This document shows, piece by piece, positions 1 to 11,809 of a stretch of DNA of 64,000 nt. The notes beneath the pieces were generated by a model. The model ran no database searches. It was given only the letters and a program-made list of their open reading frames with translations, and was not told the origin of the DNA. Position numbers and translations under genes: made by a program. Source of the stretch: Copromyces sp. CBS 386.78 (lineage: Eukaryota > Ascomycota > Sordariomycetes > Sordariales > Sordariaceae); NCBI GenBank assembly GCA_030685235.1, contig MU839088.1, positions 496,001 through 560,000 on the forward strand, in the 5' to 3' direction. Positions within the stretch are counted from its first letter, which is position 1, and every line of letters begins with the position of its first letter.

Positions 1-2640
1 CTCCTCCTCCTCCTCCTCCTCCAAACATGTTAAGCCTCATCAATCTTCTCCTCCCCGGCAGTGCCGTCGAAGCAGGCACCGTCGTCGCTATTTGCATCGG
101 CATCGCCATCGACGTTGGCAGCGGCGTAAACCCAGCAGCGGCAGCGGCAGCAGCAGGGAAGTTCAGGTTCTCAGCCGGGCCATTGCCAAACGCTTGATGT
201 CTTCCACCACCAACACTTCCTCCTCCTCCTCCTCCTTCTTCGTAGTTTCCTCCCCTGAATCCCCCCTCCTTCTCATACGACGGCAGCGCATCATGATCGC
301 GATGACGGAAACGTTCCCATCCTATTCCTAGTCCCAGCCCCTTCGGCAAGTGCAACCCCGTCCCAGCAGATGCAGACCCAGAACCAGACGATCCCATCGA
401 GGTCGAACCCGACGAGCCCGAGCTCGAGTTCAAATCAACGACAAACCCCTGCACCAACCCATACCCATGATTTCCACCACCAGCACTCCTCTCCAGCTTC
501 AGGTTCGTCTTCTTGGCCCGTTCCCCCAACGCCGCATTCGTCATGATCCCCCCGTTCCCCCCCTGTCCCACACCAGTCAAGCCACCGCCGCCCAGTTGCA
601 TCCTAGCCTGCCCATCCAAAGCCGTCATGCCCGGTAGCGCCGAGCTCTTGAAGATCTGTATCCCCTCCATCCTAGTCTGGACGATGATGGCTGTCAAGAA
701 AACGGCTGATAGCAAGACTTGGACCAAAAGGAAGAAAAGCCAGGACCAGTTAATTTTCACCAGCGTGATGGAAGCGCGGTTGCTGTCGAAGGGTTCGCCG
801 GGGTTGTTGCGGTGAGGTTGGGGCGGAGTGTAGGTTATTACGAGTTGGGTTATGCAAGGGGTGAAGAGGGTTAGGAAGGTGATGAGGGTGGCTAGGAGGC
901 CTAGGGGTCTGGGGTGGGTTGTTCTTTTGTCAGCGTTGAAGTTGAAGCGGGAAGGGGACGGGATTGTGGACGTACCCTCCTTGAAAACCGAGTAACTTCC
1001 AACAGTGGTGAACTCCCCTCGAGGCTTGGTCGATGGCCTCGAAGTCGCTTGCCGGTCGAGAAACGTTCCCCCGTCTGCCGCCGGTGTAGCGAAGCCAACG
1101 GAGCTGGCCGAGCCCTTCGATGACGGGAATCATGTAGCAGGCTGTGGCGAGGGTGGTCATGAAAGAGAGGAAGACGTTCAGGTTGAGAGCGCCGGGCCAG
1201 GAGGTGGGTGGCGGTTTGTGGTCGTAGATGCTTAGGACTAGGCCGATGACTTGATGGTTTGGAAGTGTTAGTTCATGACTGCCTCATCCCATGTTGCTAT
1301 TCATGTCTCGGACCTGGTTGAGCGAGTATGTGGGTAATGAGATGGGAGGTGCTGACATGAGACATGAGGAGGGTCAAATACGACAAAGGAAAAGAGAACA
1401 TACCAATAATACAAACCAACCCTCCCAACACCCCTAGCCCCTCTAGCCACCACCCAAGCATACTCTGCTTACTCTGCACCAACGTATCCGTCGACTCAAA
1501 GTGGAAGTACGACAAGTGCTGCTCGCCCCTGTTCAACCCACCACCACTACCACCAGCAGTAATAGTAGTAGTAGAAATCCCCTGCCACCCGCTGCTGCCG
1601 CCACCGCCATTAATCGGTAGCCCTCTGACTGATATCGAATCCGCCGCATCAGTCGACACCTCACTCATCACCGTCTCTCTTCTTCCCCTCCCTGTCCCTG
1701 TCCCTGCCCCTTTCCCCCGTTTCACGGTGTCCGTCCTTTCCACCAGCATCAGTTTCCTCATCCCGCCCTTGCCGCCCTTTTCCTTGACACTCCCAGTAGT
1801 ACCTCTGCCCCGCCATGTCGACATGCCGCTTTCTTTCTCATACATATAGTCGTCCTGATCAAGATCATGATGATCATCACTACTATCATGATCATGGTCA
1901 CGATAGTCGTGATCCTCTCCATGATGATGATGGTCCTCGGCGGTTTCCGGTAATGGCGGAAAAGGCGATTGCCCTGGATGATGATGATGATGATGATGAT
2001 GGTCTCGTGAGTGTGGCAGCCCATAACTAGGCTTCCATGAGCGGGAGTACTGGTTTACGTAGTTGGTGCTGTCGCGGGAGGTTGATCGACTCTTTCTTGG
2101 TTCGCCGGGGGCGATGGAGCCCGAGCGAAAGCGAGACCGGGAGGATCTTGATGACTGACGTTGGGGTTGGTGGTCGGTGGCGGTTGCTTGTTGCGGACTG
2201 CTCGTTGTCGATGTCGTCGATGTGGGACCGTTGAAGAAGGGGTTGTTGCTGGTGCTTCTGGCTGGGCTTCTGGGCGGGATGAGTGGTGCGTCGGTATATG
2301 GCCCGGGATTCTGAAGTACCGGATGGATGTTGTTTTGGTGGTGATGATCGGCTCCGGTCCCGGTCCCAGGAGAATGCTGATCGCTGCTGGCAGGGGCCGG
2401 GCCTCCGGATGGTGGGCTTCCTCCTCCCCCGTAGAGTGCGGCGTAGACTGCCCTCCTGCCGGCGCCACCCTCTTCATCATCCTGTTCGACTGCCGTGTAT
2501 GATGACTTTGTACTCGCGGAACTCCCCGTGTGTCGCCGCTCGTCCATCTCTTCCTCATCCTCATTGTGTATTACATGACGGCGTTGATCCTGTTCTTCGT
2601 CGTCATCGTGATTCCCGTGGAGGGATTCGTAGCGAGCCAT
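1..2640 (-). CDS. DUF3176-family fungal membrane protein (C-terminus beyond the window)
   Basis: Exons 2640-1404, 1249-976 and 908 to the left edge, with introns 1403-1250 and 975-909; phases 1 and 2 agree across the joins. At least 806 residues are encoded. The first 390 residues are acidic and low in complexity, with runs of His, Asp, Ser and Gly. A membrane helix follows, starting near the WWLEGLG motif, then the sequence YDHKPPP...WP, a second hydrophobic stretch ending in QLRWLRY, and a DFEAIDQASRG motif; this order matches the DUF3176 family. Exon 3 gives another helix (GLLATLITFLTLF), a short loop, and the family's closing helix (INWSWLFFLLVQVLL) followed by the KSSALPGM motif. The long soluble domain usually found between the last two helices is nearly absent. 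A Gly/Ser/Ala-rich tail continues past position 1. The function of this family is unknown. The first acceptor could instead lie 12 nt downstream (a TAG), which would remove four residues. Confidence 0.8.
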
Positions 2641-3826
2641 TGTTTCGACAACGGTATCAAATCTTTTTTTCCCCGTCTCTGTCCGTCTATGAGGTGACTG
2701 ATCAAGTCCCCTTCACACTTCACAGATGCTGATGAACAAGTGTAACGAACAAACAGACGAGCAGACGGCGGAAAGAAAAGAATGGTGGGCACCTATACCA
2801 TGGAAAAACAATGGAACATGAAATGGAAGATATGGAACCCCCCAAACTTTGACTTGCCATGGGGTGGGGTGGAGAAAAAGGGGAAGGTGGAAACATCAAA
2901 AGCCGAGTTCAACTACAACAGGGTATGGGATTCGTACTAACCGGGTCATGGAGTGGGTGATCGATTTAGATTGATGAGAAGGGGAAGGGGGCGCACAACG
3001 GGGAAGCAGGAAGATGAGGCCGCCGCCACCACGCGAAGCGAACGACCATCCTAATTTCCGCTCATCATTGCCAATCCGGTTAAGCGAGACACTTGACTCC
3101 ATCGTGAATATCGGATACGGCGTGTCAGCCCAACGTTTTTGCTTCTTTAACCTAACCCATTTCGTTGGCATCGTGTTTGCCGTATACTCTTTTCTGTTGT
3201 GAAACAAACCACTTGGCCAATCACGGGGAAGGAGGTTTGTTATTCGTAGATGTAGGGAGACAGTGAGGTATGCGGTTGAGGAACACTTAGCGAGTCATTG
3301 CCGGGCAAAAATTTGGACTGTGGCGGCCCAAATTCGATTCGGCATGAAATGGTCTGTACCTCACCCAGAGGGGCTCATCGATCAATCTTGGCAACTTGTT
3401 ACAGGCTTCATTTGTTCGTTTTTGTTGTCGTTGATTAGAAAGAAAGGTATGTAGCTGTGTAAGTCGGAAGGGTTAGGGTTTAAGGCCGAGGCGGACAACC
3501 CGAATCTACCCCTTTTTTTGAGCCTCCAGGGGTTGAGCTGCTCGGTTCCTCGGCATAATCCTGGTCGAGGAAACCCGACAAGCAGGGCGAACAAAAGAGT
3601 GAATTCTTGTCCTCACGAATTATAGTCATCCTACATCTAGAAATCATCTGGCTGCGCGTCAACAATGTATATGTATGTCGTAAACTCATGAATACCTTCT
3701 TCAAGGCTGTAAGTAAGCCGTTGTTTTATGTGGTCCCCACCCAGACGTCGTACACTAGGTATACCGAGCAAATCTCAAGATCGCCAACCGGAAACACGCT
3801 AGCGGGCCTAGGCTTGTCCTTGCCGA
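2641..3826. other. intergenic region between DUF3176 gene and msh6
   Basis: This stretch of about 1.2 kb holds the promoter side of the DUF3176 gene and the 3' flank of msh6. The short open frames within it have no recognisable domains. No RNA gene was seen. Confidence 0.5.
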
Positions 3827-6800
3827 TCAAAGAGCCTCGATAGCCCGCAAAAGAACGTCCACGCCCCTGTCGCCAACTTCTCGCTCCTTTCCAGTTTCGC
3901 TCCTCAGAAGACTGGCCACATCGCTCAGCACTCCGAGAGGAATATAGCAGCCTGTCTTTGCTCTGTCCAGGCTCTCCTTCAATCGGCTCGTATGCTCCCA
4001 CTCCTTCGCAGCAACCTCGGATCTTCGGATCACCTTGTCGGGGATACCGCACATGGCTGCGCAATGCATACCGAAGGAGCCTTCTGCAACGCCGTCTTCG
4101 AGCTTGTACAGAAACGTGATTCTCTTGTTCTCCTCGTCAACCTCGATCTGCATTCTCCTGGCACGGATCTCGGGATGATTCTCGAACTCGGTAGCGAGAC
4201 TATGATAGTGCGTGGCGAAGAAACCGACGCAGCCAATGTGTGAAGCGACATGGTGCAGAACTGCCTGGGCGACTGCAACACCATCGTATGATGATGTGCC
4301 ACGTCCGAGCTCGTCAAGAATAACGAGTGAACGGGGTGTGGCTTCTGACAGGATCTTCTTCGTCTCAGACAGCTCGACAAAGAATGTGGATTGCGCGGCA
4401 AAGATGTTGTCGTTCGCGCCCAAACGGGACATGATACGGTCGACGGGTGTCAGGCGGGCGGACACGGCGGGAACGTAACAACCGATTTGGGCCATGATCA
4501 CAGCAATACAAGTCTGCGTGCGGTAGATGGTTAGCAGATGAAGAGCATAAGAGGAGGCGGATGCCTCCACGGCCAAGGCAAGCACTTACCATTCGAAGAA
4601 TCGTGGACTTGCCAGCAGCATTGGCCCCGGTAAGAAGGTTAATGTTCGCCTCTTCACCACCCAGCTTGATGTCATTCGGGATGAAGTCGTCAACGGTGTT
4701 GAGCATGCAGGGATGGCGTAGTTCGTTGAACTCGACAACTGTCCGCTCATCATCCACAAACACTGGACGGCAGCAAGGCTGACCAAGCGCAGATGATGCT
4801 TTGGCCAAACTGATGAGACAATCCAGTTGCGAAATGATGCGAATTGCCTGCAACCATGTCTCATAGTCGAGGTCGAAGCGCTTGAAGAACCTGGAGGCGA
4901 CTTCTTTGACGATCTGAGAATGTGTCTCTTCGGCTTCCTGGAGCTCACGAACAAGGTCCTCGAGCTCCTTGAAATAGTACCGCTTGACCGCGGATGTTGC
5001 GGACATTTGGCGCCACTTAGGGGGAACCTTGACAGTCTTGGGGACTTCAATCTGGTAGACTTCTTTGCCAACGTCGGTGAATTTTGCGGTCTTGCACTTA
5101 AGAGCAGCCTTCTGCCTCTCAAGCAGCTCCTGCAGCTCTCCCTTGATCCGGTCCAGTTCTCCTTGGCTGCGGTCAAAGTCTTCTTCTATCCCTTGCTCGG
5201 GAATCAGAAGCTTATCCTCGCGAGCTCTCCTCCTATCGAACGCAGTCTTCCAGTATCCTAAGGGTTCCTTGAGGTTCGGCATGGAAGCAATGAGGCGGTC
5301 GACCAGCCCATTACCACCACCAAAGGCCTCGAGAAGTTCCATGGTACGGTCAATCTGCTCGAACCCTTCCAAAACTTTGACAAAGTCCTCGGGCTTGCAA
5401 GCACCAGCATGGATTCGGGATATTAACCGCTCCAGATCAGCCATCTTGCTCATCTGAGACGAGAATTGCTCTTGAAAGCTTCGGTCGTCGTTGAGCATGT
5501 CGACCGCATCGAGTCTCTCGTTGAGCTTCTGTATGTTGCAGAGAGGATGGCAGACCCATTGCCGGAAGAGCCGCTTTCCGAATGGAGTTATGCACCTGTT
5601 TAGCAGATGGAACAGAGTTCCCTCGGGACCGCCATTGGCTGTATTGGCAAAGATTTCCAGGTTGATAAGAGACTGGCCGTCAAGAATAAGTGTGCCATTT
5701 CGGTGAATGGGGTTGTACCAGGCAAAATTGCCCTGAGAGAGCAAGTTACGCTCCAACTTTAGCATGCGCAGATACTGAGTCAGAGCACCGAAAGCGGACA
5801 TCAAGAGGTCTTTGTCGCGAGCCTCTGAGAGTTTCTCAGGCCAGGCTTCATCCTGACCTTGGCCAGAGACAAAGTAACCGCTACAGTCAAGTTCGCGCCT
5901 TGCAGTGTCAGCCTCCCAAAACTCGGTTCCCGGTTTGAGATAGTTCCAGATGGTGGTAGGAGCTGTGTTGTTCTTGAGAATTCGCAGAGCCTTGGTGGAC
6001 AGGTGCGATTTCTCCAAGATCAATTCTCGAGGGGAAGTCTGGGCTACAAAGGTCTCAAACTTGGTAAGGTCGACATCATCTTCAAACTCTGAGATGAAGA
6101 ACTGTCCAGTAGCAGCGTCTACAAAGGCGATGCCAAATGCCGGCTTATCATGGGTGACGGACTCTTTGATGGCTGCACAATAGACGGCGTTATCGTCTTG
6201 AAGCATGCTGCCATCCACCAGGGTACCACCTGTAAGAATGCATGCGAGCTCGCGGCGGATAATCTTGTCCGCCTTCTTGGCCTTGGTGTCTCGCTCGCGC
6301 ATCTCTTTGCCCAGGGCAGACTCCATTTGGTCGACCCGGGCAACCTTGTACCCTTTGGCCACGAACTGATTGACCCACATGTCTAGCGAACTTTCGGGAA
6401 CGCCCACCATGCGCATGTTGACACGATCAGTGAGCTTCAGATCAAAGAGTTGATGGCCGATGGTGGCATCGTTCTCGTAGAGCTCATAGAACTTGCCCTT
6501 TTTGAAGAAGACCACTGTGTCCCATAGGTTCTTCTTGATCTCCCAGTACTGCGTCTCGAACGGCGAAAACTGCCTCCAGGCAGATGGGGGCACAAAGACG
6601 GAGCCGGGATCGTAATCCGGATGTCCTGGCCGATTCTTATTGGCATCTTGAATATCGGCCAGCCACGGATATCTCTGTTCAGGCTCTCTCGTATGTGCCT
6701 TTGGTTTTTGCTTGGTGGTCGACGGTGTTTGTGCAGAACGAGGAGGTGCAGACCGAGGTTCGGCTGGTTGGATGTTGTCCGGATCATACTTCCATTTCAG

Positions 6801-7662
6801 GGCGGTTGAGGTTCTGGGAACATGATCCATCATCTCCTCGTCCTCGTCATCCTCGTCTTGTCGTCTCGATTTCCGAGGACCAGGAGAGGAGGACATGGCG
6901 GACTTTTTGCGTGGGGCACTCGGACGTGCTGCCGGTCGTTTTCTCTTCTTGGGCTTTGAGGCACCTTGGTCTGATTCGTCGTCGTCGACCACAAAGTCCG
7001 CCATCTCATCATCATCTTGTTCCTCGTTGATGACATTCTCATCCATCTCGAAAGCATCGTCTTGGTCGTCCTCGTCCAGGACTTTGGGTCGTGATCGAGA
7101 GCGTGATGGGCGAGAGCTTTTCGGTCTCCCTGAAAAGGAGAGAAAGACGTCGTCGTCTGATGACTCTGCGTAGTTGACTACCGCCTTCGCCTGCAGTGAT
7201 AATAGGTTAGCCGAGAAGGATGTGAGTGAGTAGCTGACGACTCGCCTTGCGCCTGATGGGACTGCTGGGCATCATGATGGTCCTGGTGTCGTCATCCTTG
7301 GAATAGGCAGTGCCTGGGTTTTCCTGGGAGCTTGGGGGTAGAACCGCGTCACTACTAGGGACTGGGGTCTCATCAAGCCTGCTCCAGCGTCTGGGCGGCA
7401 GAATCGAGTTGGATTTTGTGGTTTCTTTCAGGCATTCTGGAGACTTTTCCTTCTGACCAGGGCGAGGCGTTGCTGTTGCATCCGAGGCAGGACTGGAAGC
7501 GGTGATAGTGGCATTGGCATTCGTGGGAGTCACAGACGAGGCAGTCTTGGAGAAGAAGCCCAGAATGCTCGACTGTCTGCCCGTCGAGGCCAGTCCAGAT
7601 CTCTTAGCGGTGGATGGTGTCCTCGCCGGAGTGCGGGCCGGAGTTGAAGTTTTGTCGCCCAT
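3827..7662 (-). CDS. msh6: DNA mismatch repair protein MSH6
   Basis: This is the MutS homologue that pairs with MSH2 to form MutS-alpha, which recognises base mismatches and small loops in the nucleus. Exons are 7662-7246, 7190-4590 and 4513-3827, giving 1,234 residues, the usual size for fungal MSH6. Residues 30-37 (QSSILGFF) form a PCNA-binding PIP box, followed by a long charged, disordered N-terminus containing several basic clusters. The mismatch-contact motif KFYELYE lies at about 372-378 (the Phe-x-Glu pair). The Walker A sequence GANAAGKST sits at about 994-1002, just before the second intron, and the Walker B DELGRG starts at about 1073. The frame across intron 1 (7245-7191) works only if its donor is AAG/GCGAGT, giving a GC-AG intron and the join RRK/AKAVVNYAES, a conserved MSH6 stretch. 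Intron 2 (4589-4514) has normal GTAAGT and CAG ends. The start was chosen as the first ATG ahead of the PIP box. Confidence 0.96.
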
Positions 7663-8552
7663 TTTGTGCCAACAGCTGGCCGGCCTGGCTTGTCCGTAGG
7701 AATGACGGGAAAGACTGGAGAACAACAAGACAGAAGGAACAAGGAGAAAGGTACAGTCAGAGTTTTTTTTTACAGAATTGGACAGTCTTTGGGTGGGAAG
7801 GTGCCTTTGATGATTAGAGAAAAGACGCGTAAAGAGGTTCTGGGGAAAGCGCGTCCGTGTCAATCATTCACGGTACATATCCCTGTCGCCCTGTCCGATC
7901 ACTGAAAGATGACCCACTGCCCCGCTGAAGCATCTGTTTGATGTGGAGTCCCGTCTTTGAAGCGATGTGGGACTCCCCGCTCCGTTAGGTCGTTTCTCCC
8001 GTCGACGTGAGCAGCTTCTCTTCCTGTCATCATCATCATCTTCATCTCTTCGACCTTGTCCCTTCCGTTCGCCTTTGCCCAACAGAATATATGTACCTTG
8101 ACATTCTCTTTTTTTTTCTGTGCCGGACCAACTCGATCAGCTACCTCGCCGACTGCGGACCACATGGGTTGCGGCTATTCTGTGGAATTCGGTTTCGCTG
8201 AGGCACGCGATGGCGTTATCTCCTTGTTGAGGTCAGTCTCGTATGCGAGTGGTCGTCTTCACTGGATGTTAGCAACGAGTGTTGCCGCAACACGGAGCCT
8301 CCAAACGACAAGCATCGATCGCCATCACCGGTAACGGTTTCACCGGGTTTCACCTGTCAAAGCCTGCCAAACAGCTGTAGTCGCCACCGTCTTGGGGTCT
8401 ATTCTACTGTGGGGTTGAACATCGGCAGCCCGCGGTATCAATGACCCCGCCAATGCTCTCAGTCTGGGAAGGAGAAGGGTGCGAATCACATACCACGATT
8501 CACAAATCACGTTACATATCCACTACATATCACCCGAATCATTGGCATCTTC
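7663..8552. promoter_or_regulatory. shared divergent upstream region of msh6 and the Zn2Cys6 factor gene
   Basis: The two genes are transcribed away from each other, so this 0.9-kb stretch must hold both promoters. It is pyrimidine-rich near 8000-8130 on the plus strand. I could not assign a specific TATA or factor site. No coding sequence is supported here. Confidence 0.5.
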
Positions 8553-11378
8553 ATGGATATGCCAGATGTCACAGTCGCGGCGCCGTCTGAGGGCACTCGG
8601 CGAGAGTCCCCAAAAGACAGCAACAGCCGAAGAGCTGCCGCATGTCTGGTCTGTCGTCGATCCAAGATCCGGTGCGAAAAGGGAAAAGGACAACATGGCA
8701 ATGATGACCGATGCCAGCGCTGTCTTCAGTTAGGGGTGCAATGCATCCGCCCCGAATTTCACGTGGGCAGGAGGAAGGGGGTCAAAAAGCAAGTTCTGCT
8801 GCTTCCTCATGACAAAGCCCTGTTACTGACCAACTCCTCAGTAAGCGCACCGGGCTGGAAAAGGCACTCCATCAAGTCGAACAGGCCGTTAAACGATCAG
8901 GAGCGAGTCTGCACGGCATTGAGGCCACCAAATTTGTCTCGGAACTAAAGGTAATTTTAGGTGCCGCCTCACTTACACCCCTCGCCGATGGTGACCCGAA
9001 AGGACCCAGAACCGCTCACAGGAGGACGTCTTCGGCCATATCGCGAAGACCTAGTAACGTTCTCATGGCGGAGGTATCCGATGATTCAGGTGATAGCTCC
9101 ATCTCAGATCATGACGACATAAGCATCCCGCAAGACTCTACGCCGTCGCAAAGCCATGTGGCAGATGAGAGCCTGGCCGTCGATGATGCAGAGAATCCCC
9201 TTCAGCTCCTTGCCCGAGCTTCTGACATGCATGTTTCGCCGAAACCAGTTGGCGACGTTTCCACCGCTGAGATCATCCACAACCCTCAACGCCCACGCCA
9301 GAATAAACAAACCGAAAAGCTGTCCCAAGTCGAAAAGTTCTTCAAGTTCACTCAATTCTCCCATGACTGCGGCCCTGATCTAGATCCCATCGATCTTGGC
9401 TTACTCATGATGGAGGAGGCAGAGTCTCTCTTTGACTTCTTCCATAAGAGTCTTGCCCACACGAGATGGGGTCTGGACCCAGTACTGTATACGGCCTCCT
9501 TTACACGCTCGCGTTCGGCCTTTCTCTTCACATCCATATGCGCCGCTGCCGCCCTCTTCATGCCAACACAAGGAGCCCTGTCGCGGAGGTTATCCAATCA
9601 CTGTAAAACCTTGGTCAACAGGATCATGGTCGACCGATACCGGTCTGTCGATATTGTTCTTGCCTTCATGGTCAACGTTCCCTGGATGTTTCCTGGCAAA
9701 CATAGCACCGACGACGAGACGTGCTGGTACGTCTCCATGGCCACCACCATGGCCCTGGACCTGTCCCTACACAAGATTGTGGTCGCCATGGATGCCCTAC
9801 GAGACGGTAGCTACAACCGAGGTATTGCACGGGCAGACTGCATTGACCCCAAGGTTGCATTATCTCTCGATGGTTTTGGCGACGTTGATTCCGAGTCAGA
9901 ACTAGGGAGACGGCTGTTGCGGCGGAGGGAGAGATGTTGGATTGCCTTGTTTGTTCTGGAGCGAGGGATGTGCTTAGCGCGCGGCAGAAGCTATACCGTG
10001 CCTCTCACGCCCCTTCTTCGACGCTGCGATGAATGGCACATGTCAGATATTGCGGATACCATGGACGGGCACTTGGTGTCCATGGCCGTCTTGCGGAGAG
10101 ACTTGGTGAGCCCCTAGGGTCATTCGTGCATAGCAAACACTGACTGGCATGATCAGGACGATTTGTTCAACTCCATCAGGGCAGTCTGTGATGGATCCCG
10201 CGAGACACTGGCTGACGGCGGCCTTATTGCCCAGTCGTTCGTCATTCTTCTTCTTAGTTTCTAACTATAAGCGGTCTTGCTAACCACCACTCCAGGATAC
10301 AAATGTCAGTCGACAAGTTCTTCGAGCAATGGCACGCCAAATGGACCATACCCATTGGCACCGGACCTCGTAAGTTCATTTCCCAAATCCATTCTCACCT
10401 CCATCTTACCTCGTACTAAAACCCGTGAAAGAACATCGCCTCCCGCCCTATGTCCAAATTCTCGTCACCCACACCCGACTCTCCATCTACAGCAGCGTAA
10501 TCAACCACCCCACCGCGCCCACCGAGGTCCGCCACTTCTTCCACGCCGCCGGCCTCTCTTCCGCATTAAACGTCATGCGCTCCGCCATCCAAGGCGAAGA
10601 GCAGCTCTCCAGCATGCCCAACAACACGGCCATCATGATCTCCTTCGCCGCCTGCTTTGCCCTGCGCCTCAGCGGCCAGCTCTCCGGCGGGACTTCTAGT
10701 TTGGCGCCCAGCGTCCGGACGCTGATCGAAGAGACGGCAGGCGTGCTGGAACGGATCGGCACCGCTACGGACCATCGGAATGGAATGTCGACGCTCTACG
10801 GGAACTACTTAAAATATATCGTCAAGAAAGCGGCGGCTGCTGCGGCAACGTCGTATGAGCAATTGGCCTCAACAGTGCGGCCGAGGAACGGGAACGGGAC
10901 AGCAATGTCATCAGACCGAGGCCAGGGCCCGCCCGTGGCCTTCTCCAGACACGGTGGGCCATCAGCATCATCATCATCATCAGCAGCAGCAGCACTAGCA
11001 GCATATCAACGCAGCAGCCAGCAAGGGTCTAGCAATTCAACACTGGGCGGTGCTGGTTTCGGTGGCGTCCCGACGGATGCTGCTTTGGTCAGTACATCGT
11101 CAGTCTTCGAGTCATCCTCAACACCATCCTCCCTATGGGCAGCAACAGAACCAATATTGCTGCAATTTTCGTCCATGTCCGATGACCAGATAAGGGAGGC
11201 GCTGAATAACGAGTTTCATGTTGATCCGGCTTCGACCACGAATAGCAACAGCAACAACATGTATCACCATCAACACCATGTTGGCGGCGGCAACCCGGCC
11301 CTGTCGTCGCTGTGGGATGATGCGGCGGTTTTGCCGGATTGGTTGAATTCGGCGAATTTGCCTGAGTTTGGGGTGTGA
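8553..11378 (+). CDS. Zn2Cys6 fungal transcription factor
   Basis: Probable nuclear DNA-binding regulator of 866 residues. Exons: 8553-8788, 8842-10105, 10157-10236, 10296-10369 and 10432-11378; the summed length is a multiple of three. The binuclear zinc cluster has cysteines at 31, 34, 41, 54, 57 and 64 (C-x2-C-x6-C-x12-C-x2-C-x6-C). It is followed by a basic linker, VGRRKGVKN, and a KRTGLEKALHQVEQ segment typical of one group of C6 factors with a dimerisation helix. The central part looks like the fungal-specific middle homology region; the C-terminus is rich in Ser, Asn, His and Gly. Intron 1 (8789-8841) must use a GC donor (GCAAGT) to give VKN/KRTG. Intron 3 (10237-10295) uses GTTCGT or an overlapping GTCGTT donor. 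Intron 4 (10370-10431) ends in AAAG. The regulated pathway cannot be told from sequence. Confidence 0.88.
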
Positions 11379-11809
11379 ACTAGGTGACCGAGGTAACTGG
11401 CTAGGTGAGGAATGGTTGAACGGATGACTGGAGGTATGAGGTGAGAGGGAAGGAAGGAGAACGCGAGGCTTGGCTATACACTTTCTATACAAGCGGTCAT
11501 GAGATACCTAGCAATATGATGAGAATGGTCCCCAAGAGAAAAACCACAGGGAGGCAGCACCCGCGATGACCCTGCCCGAAATTGAACCTGGGACCTTGCA
11601 CTTTAAGACTTCCCCGTGCCAACTCGGGCCACAAGTTTGGCGCTTGATTATGTAGTGTACTTCCGTTACACCACTCGGCCATTGAGCCGCCAGTGCTGCG
11701 TTTGTTTGTGTTAGAAGTGAACTTGGAAAGGTGTTGATATACCTACCGCACGGAAATTTCAAGACCCTTTTTTCCGACCGAAATAACATCACGTTGGTAT
11801 CATACAGCC
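11379..11809. other. intergenic region with a tRNA-like element
   Basis: This stretch lies between two convergent genes. Its middle is occupied by the tRNA-like element described separately; the rest shows nothing recognisable. Confidence 0.5.
11554..11699 (-). other. tRNA-like element with A- and B-box motifs
   Basis: Read on the minus strand, this stretch starts with GCAGCAC and ends with the complementary GTGCTGC. It contains a box-A-like TGGCCGAGTGGT (11681-11669 area) and a box-B-like GGTTCAATTTC (11588-11578). The spacing between the boxes is about 85 nt, long for an intronless tRNA. I could not fold it into a standard cloverleaf: the T stem has a mismatch and no acceptor strand matches the position of box A. 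It may be a decayed tRNA, a tRNA with an intron that I mis-folded, or a tRNA-derived SINE. Confidence 0.35.
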
